From the NCBI GenBank assembly GCA_023381035.1, contig JAMCTK010000069.1:1-59589 (forward strand): a DNA stretch of 59,589 nt, written 5' to 3'. Position numbers and translations under genes: made by a program. How positions within the stretch are numbered: the stretch's first letter is position 1; every line of letters starts with the position of its first letter. Below the pieces are notes generated by a model. That model was not told the origin of the DNA and ran no database searches. It was given only the letters and a program-made list of their open reading frames with translations. This document shows, one piece after another, positions 59,111 to 59,589 of this stretch. The DNA is from Patescibacteria group bacterium (lineage in GTDB: Bacteria; Patescibacteria; Microgenomatia; Levybacterales; UBA12049).

Positions 59111-59589
59111 ATGGCTGATAATCCCTTTATTGATCCGTCTTTTTCATATAACAAGCCTGAAAAACGTTTATCTTCAAGAGTTGCAATTTTAATTGCCGGA
59201 ATAGTTCTGGTAGTTTTGCTTCTTTTTGGAATTTCCAAATATTTATCTTCTAAACCGGAAAAAACCGTATCTGGCTCAGTTTCATCGACAACTACCACTC
59301 AAACAGTCGAGCCAACTTTGACGGCAACTCCATCCCCAACTCTTAAGCCCGGAAAAATAACCCCAACCCCAACTAAAGCTTCCTCAAGCTCAATAGACAA
59401 AGTAACAGGACTTGATAGAGCAAAATTAACAGTTGCGATTGAGAATGGAAGCGGAGTAGTCGGAGCAGCCGGAAAAGCCTCGACTTTATTAACAGGTCTT
59501 GGATACAAAGTAGCATCAACTGGGAATGCTGATAAATATACCTATGTAAACGTCACCATTCAAGTTAAGACGTCGAGTAGTAAATATAT
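59111..59589 (+). CDS. LytR C-terminal-domain membrane protein, right end cut
   Basis: About 159 codons are visible before the window ends, with no stop. A short polar N-terminus is followed by one transmembrane helix (VAILIAGIVLVVLLLFGIS, about residues 28-46), a Thr/Pro/Ser-rich linker (TATPSPTLKPGKITPTPTK) and the start of a LytR_C domain (KLTVAIENGSGVVGAAGKAST...LGYKVASTGNAD). Such domains occur at the end of LytR-CpsA-Psr proteins and alone in envelope proteins. It would face outward. The divergent gene encodes SpoIID, so both probably act on the wall. Confidence 0.8.
   Translation, partial: MADNPFIDPSFSYNKPEKRLSSRVAILIAGIVLVVLLLFGISKYLSSKPEKTVSGSVSSTTTTQTVEPTLTATPSPTLKPGKITPTPTKASSSSIDKVTGLDRAKLTVAIENGSGVVGAAGKASTLLTGLGYKVASTGNADKYTYVNVTIQVKTSSSKY

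Noticed and set aside
1..59589. CRISPR array, insertion sequence or prophage
   Set aside because: No regularly spaced repeats, transposase, integrase or phage structural genes were found by reading through the sequence and translated frames.

Overview
The window is an AT-rich, very densely packed bacterial chromosome segment. Many genes overlap by 1-30 bases, and several convergent pairs overlap at their stop codons. Gene content points to the Candidate Phyla Radiation (Patescibacteria), most likely a Microgenomates-type lineage. The reasons are shortened housekeeping enzymes (an IMP dehydrogenase without CBS domains, a 704-residue ValRS), a DUF4012 protein, a type IV secretion-like cluster with several VirB2-like pilins, PEGA and SHOCT proteins, and a SpoIID protein in what is surely a non-sporulating cell. 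The lineage is inferred from family content; no rRNA gene is present to confirm it.

Layout. 1-2.5 kb: purine genes guaB-guaA (minus; guaA runs off the left edge). 2.6-6.4 kb: a plus-strand run of a left-handed beta-helix protein, a HAD hydrolase, yvcK and a polytopic membrane protein. 6.4-8.5 kb: ruvC-ruvA-ruvB (minus). 8.6-9.3 kb: ribosomal protein L25. 9.3-19.4 kb: a long minus-strand run reading rpmH, rnpA, yidD, yidC, jag, an O-antigen ligase-like protein, a flippase, RNase H, DUF4012, valS and a TPR protein. 19.4-22.2 kb: the probable replication origin, with DnaA boxes around dnaA and dnaN. 22.2-41.9 kb: a roughly 20-kb type IV secretion-like locus. 41.9-50.4 kb: an accessory stretch with all four serine tRNA genes, one arginine tRNA, two tRNA-adjacent endonuclease-like genes, a Nudix hydrolase, a DedA-PAP2 fusion, a SHOCT protein and a P-type ATPase. 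50.5-53 kb: histidine phosphatase, ComF, tmRNA and SmpB. 53-59.6 kb: two unknown proteins and an envelope operon (SpoIID, PH-domain protein, small membrane protein, propeller protein), then a truncated LytR_C-domain gene.

The secretion-like locus is the main accessory system. A seven-gene operon encodes a VirB3/PrgI-like protein, a TraC-like protein, a VirB4 ATPase, an 1143-residue membrane-anchored cell-wall hydrolase and three small secreted or membrane proteins, including a C39-like peptidase. Four tandem VirB2/TrbC-like pilins, a VirB6/TrbL-like channel protein, two large coiled-coil proteins with C-terminal membrane tails and an ATPase/winged-helix regulator sit beside it. No relaxase, VirD4 coupling protein or VirB7-VirB10 homologue is visible, so conjugation is not supported; a pilus, an adhesion device, DNA uptake or protein secretion all fit.

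Two themes cut across the window. First, many genes have a recognisable -35/-10 promoter whose -10 box ends only 5-8 bases before the start codon, implying leaderless mRNAs; strong Shine-Dalgarno sites appear mainly before a few internal or special genes (virB4-like, jag, the first coiled-coil gene). Second, tRNA-Ser genes are sites of endonuclease-like insertions. The tmRNA appears to encode a 31-residue proteolysis tag, much longer than usual.
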